Below are positions 30,431 to 39,131 of a stretch of DNA of 43,688 bases, in pieces. The position numbers were made by a program, and so were the translations under genes. The stretch is from Desulforamulus aquiferis (lineage in GTDB: Bacteria > Bacillota > Desulfotomaculia > Desulfotomaculales > Desulfotomaculaceae), in contig AWVY01000026.1 in the NCBI GenBank assembly GCA_004143605.1, positions 3,337-47,024 on the forward strand, written 5' to 3'. Each line of letters opens with the position of its first letter. The stretch's first letter is position 1. The notes beneath the pieces are model-generated. The model searched no databases. It was not told where the DNA came from and was given only the letters and a program-made list of their open reading frames with translations.

Positions 30431-31077
30431 TTAAGTCTTTGTGCTAATTGCTAGTCCATCTCCAATAGGTATTACAACCGTGTTAAGCTGGGGGTGGCTG
30501 GATACAATTTTAAGGTAGTCCCTTAATCTTAACATAGCGGTTTTATTTCTTCTTTTATCTATATCTCCCGTTATTACCATTCCCCTCATGAATACGTCTT
30601 CCGCAATTAATAACCCTCCCGGCTCCAAAATATCTATACATTTACTAAGAAACTCTACATACTTACCTTTAGCAGCATCCAAAAATATAAAGTCATATGG
30701 GCCTGGCAAATCAAAAAGTATCTCTCTGGCATCTCCAAAAACCAAATTTATCTCTTTCTCTACCCCAGCCCTAGAAAAATATTTAGAAGCCATCTCATAT
30801 CTTGGTCTATTGATTTCTATGGTGGTTATTTTGCCTCCCTGTGGCATTACAGCTTTGGCGAGCCACAGGGTTGAGTATCCCATGGCCGTGCCAATTTCTA
30901 ATACTCTACTGCTACCCTTGGTTTTAGCCAGCCAGTATAGAAAATGACCAATCTCCGGCTCTACTATGGTATAATCTTTTCCTTCGCCTCCCTCTCCATT
31001 TCTAGAAATAACTCATCCCTAGGTGGTAATAAATTTCTTATATAATCCATTACTTCATGATTAATGATATCAGACAC
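30431..31077 (-). CDS. Class I SAM-dependent O-methyltransferase (TrmR/YrrM-like; frame disrupted)
   Basis: About 215 residues. The N-terminus YIRNLLPPRDELFLEMEREA is typical of the family-3 O-methyltransferases that include the tRNA hydroxyuridine methyltransferase TrmR. The SAM-binding region (VLEIGTAMGYSTLWLAKAV), acidic loop (TTIEINRPRYEMA) and metal-site region (YDFIFLDAAKGKYVEFL) follow. The frame breaks near 30965 after EKIIP. GTG 31077 is chosen because aggagggtacta precedes it; a longer frame reaching 31188 would add an unrelated hydrophobic leader. It is divergent from the LysR gene. Confidence 0.85.
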
Positions 31078-31210
31078 TAGTACCCTCCTAACTTTATGCA
31101 ACAAGACTAAGTTGATTAGTATTGTCAGCAATATGGCAGACAAATCTGAGTAAAAATATAAAAATGGAAATATTAAAGATAATACCATTATAAACTAAGG
31201 GTGAATAATA

Positions 31211-32125
31211 ATGAACATAATGCATTTAAGGGTCTTTAAGCTCCTGGCCGAGAATGAAAGCTTAAATAAAACCTCCAAAATTCTAAACATATCTCAGCCC
31301 ACTATAAATCACAATGTTTATTTATTAGAGCAGCATTACGGTGCTAAATTATTTGATCGTTCCAGTAAAAAAATTAAGTTAACCCGCTTTGGGGAGGTCC
31401 TCAATAATTATGTCAGTGAGATGTTGAATCTCTTAGAACAATCAGAAAAGCATATTCAAAGTCTGGTGGGAGAGGTCAGTGGAAATTTATATCTTGGAGC
31501 AAGTCATACAATAGCTGAAAATGTACTCCCAAAAATCATGGGTATGTTTAACCATGATTATCCTGAAGTGGATATACACCTTGAGGTCACCAATACGCAA
31601 CATATTGCAGAACGCATTCTAGAGCAAAAATTGGATTTAGGCCTTATAGAAGGGCCTGTGGATCATATTGAAATAAAAAATATACCCTTTATGAGGGATG
31701 AATTGCTGGTGGTTTTACCCTACAACCATCCCTTGGCCATTAAAAAGAGCCTAACCCTTAAGGAACTATCTACTCCCTTTGTACTAAGGGAACCCGGTTC
31801 TGGTACCAGGGTAGTAATGGAGTCTTCCCTTAAGGCCGCTGGTTTAGATCCCCGGGAATTAAATACCGTAATGGAATTAGGCAATACCCAGGCAGTTATT
31901 GGGGCGGTTGAGGCAGGATTAGGAGCTACAATTCTATCAGAGTTGGCAGTAACCAAGGAGATACAATTGAAAACAGTAAAAACCTGCAAAATAGCTAATA
32001 TAGAAATAAAAAGAAGCTTCTCCCTAATATTCCATCAAGAAAGGCCACTATCAACAGTTTGCGAAACATTCCTAGCATTTATAAATTCACAGGAAATCGC
32101 TAGCATTTTCAAAGATCGTGACTAA
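31211..32125 (+). CDS. LysR-family transcriptional regulator
   Basis: Intact, 304 residues. The N-terminal winged helix-turn-helix (NKTSKILNISQPTINHNVYL) is followed by the effector-binding domain from about residue 90 (LYLGASHTIAENVLPKIMGM). It resembles CysL/CbbR-type regulators, including the FVLREPGSGTR segment. The likely targets are its own promoter and the divergent methyltransferase, whose start codon is 133 bases away. The effector is unknown. It ends at a strong terminator. Confidence 0.92.
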   Translation: MNIMHLRVFKLLAENESLNKTSKILNISQPTINHNVYLLEQHYGAKLFDRSSKKIKLTRFGEVLNNYVSEMLNLLEQSEKHIQSLVGEVSGNLYLGASHTIAENVLPKIMGMFNHDYPEVDIHLEVTNTQHIAERILEQKLDLGLIEGPVDHIEIKNIPFMRDELLVVLPYNHPLAIKKSLTLKELSTPFVLREPGSGTRVVMESSLKAAGLDPRELNTVMELGNTQAVIGAVEAGLGATILSELAVTKEIQLKTVKTCKIANIEIKRSFSLIFHQERPLSTVCETFLAFINSQEIASIFKDRD

Positions 32126-32127
32126 AA

Positions 32128-32155
32128 AAAGGTTCTGGCTTTTGCCAGAACCTTT
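32128..32155 (+). terminator. Intrinsic terminator of the LysR gene
   Basis: aaaggttctggc and gccagaaccttt form a perfect 12-bp stem around a short T loop. An A-run precedes it, so it may also work in reverse. It lies just after the LysR stop and before the large repeat. Confidence 0.9.
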
Positions 32156-32156
32156 C

Positions 32157-32416
32157 AGCCTGTTGAAAAAGATTTAACTGGGTTTTAATAATCCAGAACA
32201 GCGACATTCGAAGCAGTGGAAACAGCGCTTCGCGAAGCTGAGGATGCGAAAATGGGTGCCCGGACATGGACGTCCGGGCAAGCCTGAGGTAAACACGATG
32301 TTTACTCGAAGGCGGCCCATTTTCGCCCGAAGCAAGGGATTAGCGCTGTCCACTGCGGAGATAGGAGTCGTGAGGGATTATTAAAACCCGAATATAGGTA
32401 GTTTCTCGACAACCTG
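32157..32416. repeat. Dispersed palindromic repeat, copy B (complete, about 260 bp)
   Basis: The two halves are imperfect inverted copies: left gggttttaataatcc, gcagtgg, cagcgct and gcgaaaatggg recur as reverse complements in the right half in mirrored order. The centre carries smaller perfect hairpins: gcttcgcgaagc (32227-32238), tgcccggac / gtccgggca (32257-32280) and gtaaaca / tgtttac (32289-32305). The ends (cctgttgaaaa / ttctcgacaacct) form weak terminal inverted repeats. It has no coding capacity. The right half matches 1-120. Confidence 0.88.
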
Positions 32417-32447
32417 ATAAAAGGCGCGCAAATAGCGTGCCTTTTAT
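32417..32447. terminator. Hairpin following repeat copy B
   Basis: ataaaaggc-cgc pairs with gcg-gccttttat with one mismatch, giving a T-rich flank on both strands. It directly abuts the repeat, as the hairpin at 126-151 abuts copy A. Confidence 0.6.
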
Positions 32448-32549
32448 ATTCCTTGGGACTTATTTTAATGGGTAGGATTTTCTAATTATGTGTCTGAAAA
32501 ACTGTACAAAATACAAAAATATGCACCTCGCCATTGATTGACATTTATA

Positions 32550-32579
32550 TTGACAGTGGTTGGTTAACCCGGTTACAAT
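32550..32579 (+). promoter_or_regulatory. Likely vegetative promoter of the branched-chain amino acid binding protein
   Basis: TTGACA (32550-32555) and TACAAT (32574-32579) are separated by 18 bases, close to the sigma-A consensus. They lie about 110 bases upstream of the start codon at 32690. No operator is evident. Confidence 0.5.
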
Positions 32580-32689
32580 TGTGTTAAGTTTGAGTTAAAA
32601 TTAATGTACGGAGGTGGAAGTAGTCCTATCTAAATCTAAATATTAAAAATAATTAGTTGTCTAACTACTTAATCACAGGGGGTAACAGG

Positions 32690-33881
32690 ATGAAAAAGTC
32701 TAGTAGATTAATTATGGTGTTGGTAGCCTTGTTAGTAGTAAGCTTAATTGCTGGTTGCGGTGGTCAAGGTGACGCACCTAAGGCTCAGGATTCCAATGGG
32801 GCAGAGGTTATTAAAATCGGCGGAAACTATGAATTAAGTGGACAGGTTGCCAGTTTTGGAAACTCTGCTAAGAATGGTATCAACCTATATTTTGAAGAAG
32901 TAAATGCAAGCGGTGGTGTACTTGGTAAGAAAATTGAATTTATTTGCCTTGACAATAAGAGTGAGGCTACTGAGGCTGCCAGTGTTGCATCTCGACTGAT
33001 TAACCAGGACAAGGTTGTGGGGATTCTTGGTGCTATCACCTCTGGAAACACCCTAGGCTTTGCACAAATTTCCATGGATAACAAAATTCCAACCATGACC
33101 ACCGGTGGAACTAACCCTGACGTGACAGTTGACCCCAATACCGGTAATGTTCGTGACTACCTGTTCCGCTCCGTATTCATTGATCCCTTCCAGGTACCGT
33201 TATGGCTACCTTTGCAACCAATACCCTTGGTGCAAAAACTGCAGCGGTATTTGTAGAGAACAACTCTCCATATAGTAAAGGTCTGGCTGAATTCTTTGTT
33301 AAGGCATTTGAAGAGCAAGGTGGACAAATTGTAGCTAAAGAGGCCTTCTTGACTGAAGACCAGGATTTCAATGCCACCCTGACCAAAATAAAATCTGCTA
33401 AGCCCGACGTAATATTTGTTCCCGCTTACTATGAGCAAGTTGGTAAAATCGTAAAACAGGGTCGTGACCTTGGTATTACCGTACCCTTTATGGGCGGCGA
33501 CGGCTGGGATTCCCCCAAGCTGGTTGAAATCGCTGGATCTAAAGCTCTGGATGGCTGCTACTTTAGCAACCACTATTCCCCCGATTCCGAAGACCCTGCA
33601 GTGCAGGAATTTGTGAAAAAGTACAAGGAAAAGTATAACAACGAAACTCCTGATGCTCTGGCTGCCTTAGCCTATGACGCTGCTGTTCTATTTGTAAAAG
33701 CCATCGAGCAGGCCGGAACTGCTGAACCCGAAAAAATTAAGGATGCCCTGGCAAACATTAAAGATGTACAGGCTGTAACAGGCAAATATACCTTTGATGA
33801 AAACCACAACCCGGTTAAGGTGCTGCTATTCTCGAAATGAAGGATGGCAAGCAGGTATTTAAAGAGCAAATCAATCCCTAG
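32690..33881 (+). CDS. Branched-chain amino acid ABC transporter substrate-binding lipoprotein (LivK-like; frame disrupted)
   Basis: About 396 residues. Signal peptide with lipobox LIAGC, then a type I periplasmic-binding fold: IKIGGNYELSGQVASFGNS, LINQDKVVGILGAITSGNTL, GAKTAAVFVENNSPYSKGLA and FMGGDGWDSPKLVEIAG. It binds leucine/isoleucine/valine or another small molecule outside the membrane for an ABC importer. Breaks near 33193 and 33822 are bridged by adjacent frames; the true end is FKEQINP. ATG 32690 follows agggggtaacagg. No permease or ATPase gene follows, so partners lie elsewhere. Confidence 0.92.
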
Positions 33882-33890
33882 TTCTTAAAT

Positions 33891-33933
33891 AAAAGCTTCC
33901 GCTTAGCCTTAGGGCATGGGCGGAGGCTTTTTT
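33891..33933 (+). terminator. Intrinsic terminator after the binding protein
   Basis: agcttccgc pairs with gcggaggct (one G-T pair), followed by a run of six T. It ends the monocistronic binding-protein transcript. Confidence 0.88.
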
Positions 33934-34032
33934 GTATCAAATAAATTTCAATGTACATCAGACCTATTTCCTATCCAAATAGATTAGTAACTTGTGATAG
34001 AATAAAACAACATGACTTCACTGGAGGGATTA

Positions 34033-35110
34033 ATGTTGGTAAAAAGAGTAGCTGTGCTAACCGGTGGAGGAGATGCTCCCGGTTTAAATGCAGTTATACG
34101 GGCTATTGTAAAAACTGCTACAAGGGAACATGATATTGAAGTAATAGGTTTTAGGGATGGATTTAAAGGGGTAATGGAGGAAAAATATTTCCAGCTTACA
34201 GAGGCCGAGGTTTCGGGGATTTTACATCGTGGAGGCACTATCTTGGGCACCACTAATAGGGATAATCCCTTTAAATACCAAGTATCTCCCGGAGTGTTCG
34301 AGGATCGGTCTAAAACTTGTATTGAGATAATCAACAGTAAAGCTGATGCCTTGATAGTCATTGGTGGAGACGGTTCTTTGTCCATTGCCTATGAGTTGTC
34401 AAAGAGGGGATTAAAGGTGGTAGGATGTCCCAAGACCATTGATAATGACCTAGCAGTGGGCAAGGCTCAGACCTTCGGCTTCGAAACTGCATATGCCTTT
34501 GCCACAGAGGCATTGGATAGACTTCATTCCACTGCAGAGGCCCATCACCGGGTAATTGTTTTAGAGGTTATGGGACGTTATGCCGGACATATTGCCTTAT
34601 ATTCAGGTGTGGCAGGCGGAGCAGACGTTATACTGATCCCTGAAATACCCTTTTCCTATGAAAAGATTGTCAACAAGCTTAGGGATAGACTTAGCAAAAA
34701 TAGAAGATTTAGTCTTGTTGTTGTGGCTGAGGGTGCCAGGCCATCGGATGGGATATGGTGGTTCAAAAGCTTGTTGAGGAAAGCACCGATCCCATTCGCC
34801 TGGGGGAATCGGCAATGTTGTAGCCCAACAATTGGAAAAACTAACAGGAATTGAGTCCAGGGTAACTGTTTTAGGTCACCTTCAGAGGGGAGGAAGTCCA
34901 ACACCCTTTGATCGTATTTTAGCCACTCGCTATGGTGTGGCGGCCATTGATTTAGCTGCTGCAGGTCAGTTTGATAATGTGGTTAGCCTTGAGGGTGAAA
35001 ATATTGTTCCCGTACCCCTTTCAGAGGTGGCTAAGGGCATTCGCAATGTGAATGTGGAAGGTGATCTTGTTAAGGCTGCTAGAAAAATAGGTATTTCCTT
35101 TGGAGATTAA
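34033..35110 (+). CDS. pfkA: 6-phosphofructokinase (frame disrupted)
   Basis: Phosphorylates fructose 6-phosphate in glycolysis. VAVLTGGGDAPGLNAVIRAI and VIGGDGSLSIAYEL form the nucleotide site. PKTIDNDLAVGKAQTFGF is the catalytic loop, and MGRYAGHIAL and LGHLQRGGSPTPFDRILA follow. The Gly in GGDGS with Lys in PKTIDND is the mixed-substrate (group III) PfkA type, predicted to use ATP. Breaks near 34752 and 34805 are bridged by MVVQKLVEESTDPIRLG and IGNVVAQQLEKLTG. Corrected length is about 358 residues. ATG 34033 follows ggagggatta. Confidence 0.93.
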
Positions 35111-35145
35111 TTAGTAACAATTAAGGCTGAAAGGAGGGAATTCCT

Positions 35146-35436
35146 TTGATTAAAAACTATATAGAGCTGGCTGTTGAGCAAATGTTAGATGATGTTATAC
35201 AAAATTATGCTAACAGCAACCCGGATATTTGCACCTGTTCAAGATGTAGGCTGGATACCATGGCCATTGCCTTAAACAATTTACCCACGAGATATGTTGT
35301 TACAGATGAAGGCGGTATTTATACAAAGGTTGCCATGGAACAGATTGCTGGGCGGGCTCAGGTTGTTGCCGCCATTTTAAATGGTATACAAATAGTACAA
35401 AAAAACCCAGGCATTAGAATAAATAATAGACACTGA
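35146..35436 (+). CDS. ComFB-family protein
   Basis: Intact 96-residue protein of the late competence protein ComFB family. The start NYIELAVEQMLDDVI and the motif CTCSRCRLDTMAIALNNLPT, with three Cys that may bind zinc, are typical. The role in competence is unclear even in Bacillus; homologues are widespread in Firmicutes. TTG start after aaaggaggg. It follows pfkA by 35 bases, probably in the same transcript. Confidence 0.85.
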   Translation: MIKNYIELAVEQMLDDVIQNYANSNPDICTCSRCRLDTMAIALNNLPTRYVVTDEGGIYTKVAMEQIAGRAQVVAAILNGIQIVQKNPGIRINNRH

Positions 35437-35493
35437 TTAGATTAGTACTACCTTGTTAATACTTAAGCTAACAGATTGATGAGGAGTGTATTT

Positions 35494-36675
35494 ATGAAAA
35501 TCGGTCTATTCGCAGATAGTTACCTACCATATGTTAGTGGTGTGGTAAGGTCAATTGAAACTTTTTCAAAGGAATTAAAGAAACTAGGTCACCAGGTGTA
35601 TATATTTGCTCCTGATTACCCAGGAGTAGCATCAGAAGCAAATATATATCGGTTTCCTTCTATACGCTCCCTTGCCCATGATAATTTTTACTTAGCAATT
35701 CCTTTTTCGCCTGGATTAAATAAATATTTAGAACAGAACCCATTAGATATAGTGCATGTTCATTCTCCCTTTATCCTAGGTAGAGTTGGAGCAAAATTGG
35801 CCCGGAAGCTCAAGGTGCCTTTAGTATTTACCTATCACACCTTGTATGACCAATATACACACTATGTGCCCATCTGCAGGGGGATTAGCAAGGACATTAC
35901 AAAAAAATGGTGCACAGAATTTAGTAATAGGTGTGACTTAGTAATTACCCCTACCCAAATCATTGGGAAACACATTGAGAGTATGGGGGTAAAAACAAAG
36001 ATAAGCTGGTTACCTACAGGAATAAATATTGAAGAATTTCAAAACCAAGATAAAACATGGCTGAGGCGCGTATATAATATTGAGCCGGAAGACACTATCT
36101 TGCTATTTGTGGGCAGGATGGGTAAAGAAAAAAATATCTACTTCTTAATAAATTGTTTGCAAAGGTTAATTAATGAAAGCAACATAGGATTTAGGTTGGT
36201 TCTTGTTGGTACAGGGCCGGAGACAGAAAACCTTAAGGACTATTGTATCAAAAAGGCTCTAGCTAACCGGGTGATATTTACCGGACCCCTATCAAGGGAG
36301 GATTTAGTGAAAACCTTCTGCGGGGCTGATTTATTTGTATTTAGCTCTTTAACAGAAACCCAGGGTATTGTTATCGCCGAGGCTAAGGCAGCCGGTCTTC
36401 CCACTGTGGCAGTCAATGCCTTCGGGGTAGCGAACATGGTTTGCCACCAGGATGACGGTCTCTTGGTACCACATGAGGAAGAAGCCTTTGTTAAGGGTAT
36501 TTTGGAGATAATTGAAAAGCCCCTTTTACAACAACAAATGGGGAAGCGTGCCAGAATCAATGCTAATGATATATCTGCAGGGTCCTGTGCTCGAAAATTA
36601 GAGGGACTATATCAAGAATTAATTTTGAATAATAATTTGCTCAATGGGGAGAAAAGAAATATAAATATTTTATAA
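35494..36675 (+). CDS. GT4-family glycosyltransferase
   Basis: Intact, 393 residues. GT-B fold. The N-terminal acceptor domain includes IGLFADSYLPYVSGVVRSIE and FTYHTLYDQYTHYVP. The C-terminal nucleotide-sugar domain includes LLFVGRMGKEKNIYFLI and the E-x7-E region FSSLTETQGIVIAEAKAAG. It resembles diacylglycerol glucosyltransferases and related cytoplasmic enzymes acting on membrane lipids. ATG 35494 follows gaggagtgtattt. The exact sugar and acceptor are not determinable. Confidence 0.9.
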   Translation: MKIGLFADSYLPYVSGVVRSIETFSKELKKLGHQVYIFAPDYPGVASEANIYRFPSIRSLAHDNFYLAIPFSPGLNKYLEQNPLDIVHVHSPFILGRVGAKLARKLKVPLVFTYHTLYDQYTHYVPICRGISKDITKKWCTEFSNRCDLVITPTQIIGKHIESMGVKTKISWLPTGINIEEFQNQDKTWLRRVYNIEPEDTILLFVGRMGKEKNIYFLINCLQRLINESNIGFRLVLVGTGPETENLKDYCIKKALANRVIFTGPLSREDLVKTFCGADLFVFSSLTETQGIVIAEAKAAGLPTVAVNAFGVANMVCHQDDGLLVPHEEEAFVKGILEIIEKPLLQQQMGKRARINANDISAGSCARKLEGLYQELILNNNLLNGEKRNINIL

Positions 36676-36698
36676 TAGGGTAACCCCTTCACAAATTG

Positions 36699-36732
36699 AC
36701 CCCAATCGTTAGTTGTGTCTAACAATTGGGGT
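36699..36732. terminator. Hairpin between convergent genes
   Basis: accccaat, then gttag, pair with ctaac and attggggt with one bulged mismatch on each side. It lies between the glycosyltransferase stop and the converging gene ending at 36748. The flanks are only moderately T-rich. Confidence 0.65.
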
Positions 36733-36747
36733 ACAGTTCATTTGGGG

Positions 36748-37367
36748 TTAATTGTTTTGTTCAGGATGAAAGTCCTTTTTTATATCAGCTATGATTTTAA
36801 TGATTTCATCCAACTGTTCCTCATATAATTCAAAGGTTACCGACTGTCTGAAAGAACTATCAAGATTATCCCTGGCTGTAAGCTTGACCTGAATGGTATT
36901 TTGGGCAGGAAAGTTGTCCGTAGGTGGTTTCACAATTCTTTGTGCCAGAAATTGCTCTAAAACATTACCTATGGTGGTACGGTAAAAATAGTAGGCATTC
37001 TGTAGTTTGTCCAGGGCAATGTTTTCTTTTACTGCGTCAATCTTTTTCTGTAACAGTAGGTTGCAGTATTACCTTCATTCTGGGCAGCGGTTAGCAAAGC
37101 CTGTTCTTCATTTGCCAGTAAGCCTAAGGTAAGATCCACCACTTCTTCCGTTACCGATTGCACTGTCTGAGGGGAGTAATGGGTAAAGGCACCTGAAACT
37201 TCAGGAGATGAAACGAAGGAAATAGTTGACTCTGTTCCGCTAAAAGAAAAACTGGCTAAATTCTTCTTTAATAGCTTACCTATTATTTTGGCGATATCTA
37301 CAAATATTTCAGTGTTTTTTAAAATTATTTCTTGGTCGATACTATATACCTTTTGTTGCTCAGCCAT
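36748..37367 (-). CDS. Protein of unknown function (frame disrupted)
   Basis: About 206 residues, soluble and mixed helical. It starts MAEQQKVYSIDQEIILKNTE after aaggaggctgttgc. The middle (NIALDKLQNAYYFYRTTIGN) and end (FRQSVTFELYEEQLDEIIKI) read in other frames after a break near 37060. No motif is recognised. It diverges from the small gene at 37529, with 161 bases between the two start codons. Confidence 0.65.
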
Positions 37368-37528
37368 GCAACAGCCTCCTTGAAATCCTTATTAGCAGTA
37401 GTATTCCCGAAGTGTTAGTAAAATAAGATGTCTTTTAACCTTTGTATAATAAATATTGAAGGAATTAAAATTATTATGTGGAAAATAATAGACATAATTA
37501 TTCTTATGTTAGGAAGGAGATTTACTCT

Positions 37529-37822
37529 ATGGCTGTACCAATTATTAAAGCACTTATCGACTGGGACTACGATTTGAATAATGATTTTAAGAAAAAGGAA
37601 AAGGGCTATACCTTTGTGATAGACGTTTGGGAAGCAAAACCAAAGCTAGCACTTTATAAATTTACCCCCTTTATGACTAAATGCGATTATCTGGAAAAAC
37701 AACCACCGTTGGAAATGATGATGAATGCTTTAGAGGAACAAGGAACCAATGGTAGTGACGGCGTATTTAAAATTAACCCCACCCTTAGGAACTGGATTGA
37801 GTCTAATATTTTAGAGGAATAA
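37529..37822 (+). CDS. Small protein of unknown function
   Basis: Intact, 97 residues, soluble: MAVPIIKALIDWDYDLNNDF, a Lys-rich stretch, then YTFVIDVWEAKPKLALYKFT and a C-terminal helix ending SNILEE. ATG 37529 follows ggaaggagattt; an upstream ATG at 37478 lacks a site. It resembles no family I know. Confidence 0.65.
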   Translation: MAVPIIKALIDWDYDLNNDFKKKEKGYTFVIDVWEAKPKLALYKFTPFMTKCDYLEKQPPLEMMMNALEEQGTNGSDGVFKINPTLRNWIESNILEE

Positions 37823-37911
37823 TTTATATTCCCTAACCAAAAAGGAAAAATCATTTATTTGCTGAATATTATAAAAAATAACTCTAACTAATTATTTAGG
37901 AGGTGTGCGTC

Positions 37912-38031
37912 ATGATCAGAGCAATATCCAGCTTATTATCAATATTTTCCATTAGCCCGATAATTGAATTGATTAGCTTCTCCGCCTTGGTGGGAATCGT
38001 GTTCCTTCTGCAACTGGTAATTTTACAATAG
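37912..38031 (+). CDS. 39-residue hydrophobic peptide
   Basis: A strong ribosome site (aggaggtgtgcgtc) precedes an ATG opening MIRAISSLLSIFSISPIIEL and ending in FLLQLVILQ. Almost the whole peptide is hydrophobic with one Arg and one Glu, consistent with a single membrane helix. It is followed 14 bases later by a strong terminator, so it looks like a real short gene. Function unknown; a membrane regulator or small toxin-like peptide are possibilities. Confidence 0.6.
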   Translation: MIRAISSLLSIFSISPIIELISFSALVGIVFLLQLVILQ

Positions 38032-38044
38032 AGATAGTCATAGC

Positions 38045-38065
38045 ACCGGCCATGGGCCGGTTTTT
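38045..38065 (+). terminator. Intrinsic terminator
   Basis: accggcc and ggccggt pair around a tiny loop (atg), followed by five T. It ends the small-peptide transcript. Confidence 0.85.
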
Positions 38066-38166
38066 CTTTGTCAGCTGTACGGGTTTTATAGAGATTACTC
38101 CAACTGGAATTGGTTTCCTTAAAATGATATAATTATGCTCGACTAGATTAAGAAGGATGATTCAAA

Positions 38167-38603
38167 ATGAAGGCACGGTTAATGGAAGATATGAAACAGG
38201 CTATGAAAGCTAAGGATAAACTAAAGGTGGATACCATCAGAATGGTCAATGCTGCTATCAAAAATGTTGAAATTAATGAGAAGAGGGAACTGAGCGAAGA
38301 AGATGTAATCTCGGTGGTTGCTAAAGAGATTAAGCTAAGGCGTGATGCCATGGTGGAGTATAAAAAGGCCGAACGCCAGATGAGGTGGAAAAGCTAGAAA
38401 GGGAAATAGAGATCCTTTTGGTATATATGCCGGAACAACTATCAGAGGAACAAGTCAGGGAAATTGTTAAGGAAGTAGTTCAACAAACAGGAGCCCAGGG
38501 ACCAAAGGATATGGGAAAAGTCATGGGTGCCCTTATGCCAAAGGTGAAAGGTAAGGCTGATGGAAAATTAGTAAGTAATATTGTTAAAGAACTACTGGGT
38601 TAA
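38167..38603 (+). CDS. yqeY: GatB/YqeY-domain protein (frame disrupted)
   Basis: About 145 residues, all helical. It begins MKARLMEDMKQAMKAKDKLK and VDTIRMVNAAIKNVEI, then LLVYMPEQLSEEQVREIVKE and MGKVMGALMPKVKGKADGKL, which is the YqeY pattern related to the tail of the amidotransferase subunit GatB. The frame breaks near 38378 before EVEKLEREIEI. A role in tRNA-dependent amidation is suspected but not shown for the family. Confidence 0.88.
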
Positions 38604-38631
38604 ATTATATATGGGAGAAGGGGAATAATTA

Positions 38632-39129
38632 ATGACAACCATACGTGAGTCTGATTTGCCGGGCATTGGAAGAAAATTTCAAATAGAAGCCAGAAGTGGA
38701 GATAAGCTAGTGGTCATTGTACATGATGATGGTCGCCGAGAAATATATCACTATGATAATGAGGATCCGGATGAGAGCATATCCATGGTCACCTTAGATG
38801 ATACCGAGGCCCGTAGGGTAGCCGGTATTATTGGTGGCATGGCCTATATTCCTAAGGCCCTGGAAGCAGTGGATGTGGAATTTGATGAGATGGTCATTGA
38901 GTGGTATAAGGTAGAACCAGATTATAAAGCCATTGGTGTATCCATTGGGGATTTGCATGTCCGAAAAAGTACCGGTGCAACAATTATAGCTATGGTGAAA
39001 AAGAATCAGGAACGTCTTATAAATCCAGGTCCGGACCAAAAGGTTAAGGAAGGTTATATCCTTGTTCTGTTAGGGGAAAGGGAGCAGGTGAAAGCTTGTA
39101 AACGCCTCATTAAGCAGGGGAGTCTATAG
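38632..39129 (+). CDS. khtT: KhtT-like regulatory subunit of a K+/H+ antiporter
   Basis: Intact, 165 residues. The N-terminal half (LPGIGRKFQIEARSGDKLVV) and the C-terminal TrkA-C (RCK-C) domain (YKAIGVSIGDLHVRKSTGAT, then VKEGYILVLLGEREQVKAC) match KhtT, a cytoplasmic protein that binds c-di-AMP or senses pH and gates KhtU. It ends 2 bases before khtU. It lies 28 bases after yqeY. Confidence 0.88.
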   Translation: MTTIRESDLPGIGRKFQIEARSGDKLVVIVHDDGRREIYHYDNEDPDESISMVTLDDTEARRVAGIIGGMAYIPKALEAVDVEFDEMVIEWYKVEPDYKAIGVSIGDLHVRKSTGATIIAMVKKNQERLINPGPDQKVKEGYILVLLGEREQVKACKRLIKQGSL

Positions 39130-39131
39130 GA

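Noticed and set aside
31078..31188. Hydrophobic N-terminal extension of the O-methyltransferase
   Set aside because: The aggaggg ribosome site precedes GTG 31077; the extension reads through the divergent promoter region.
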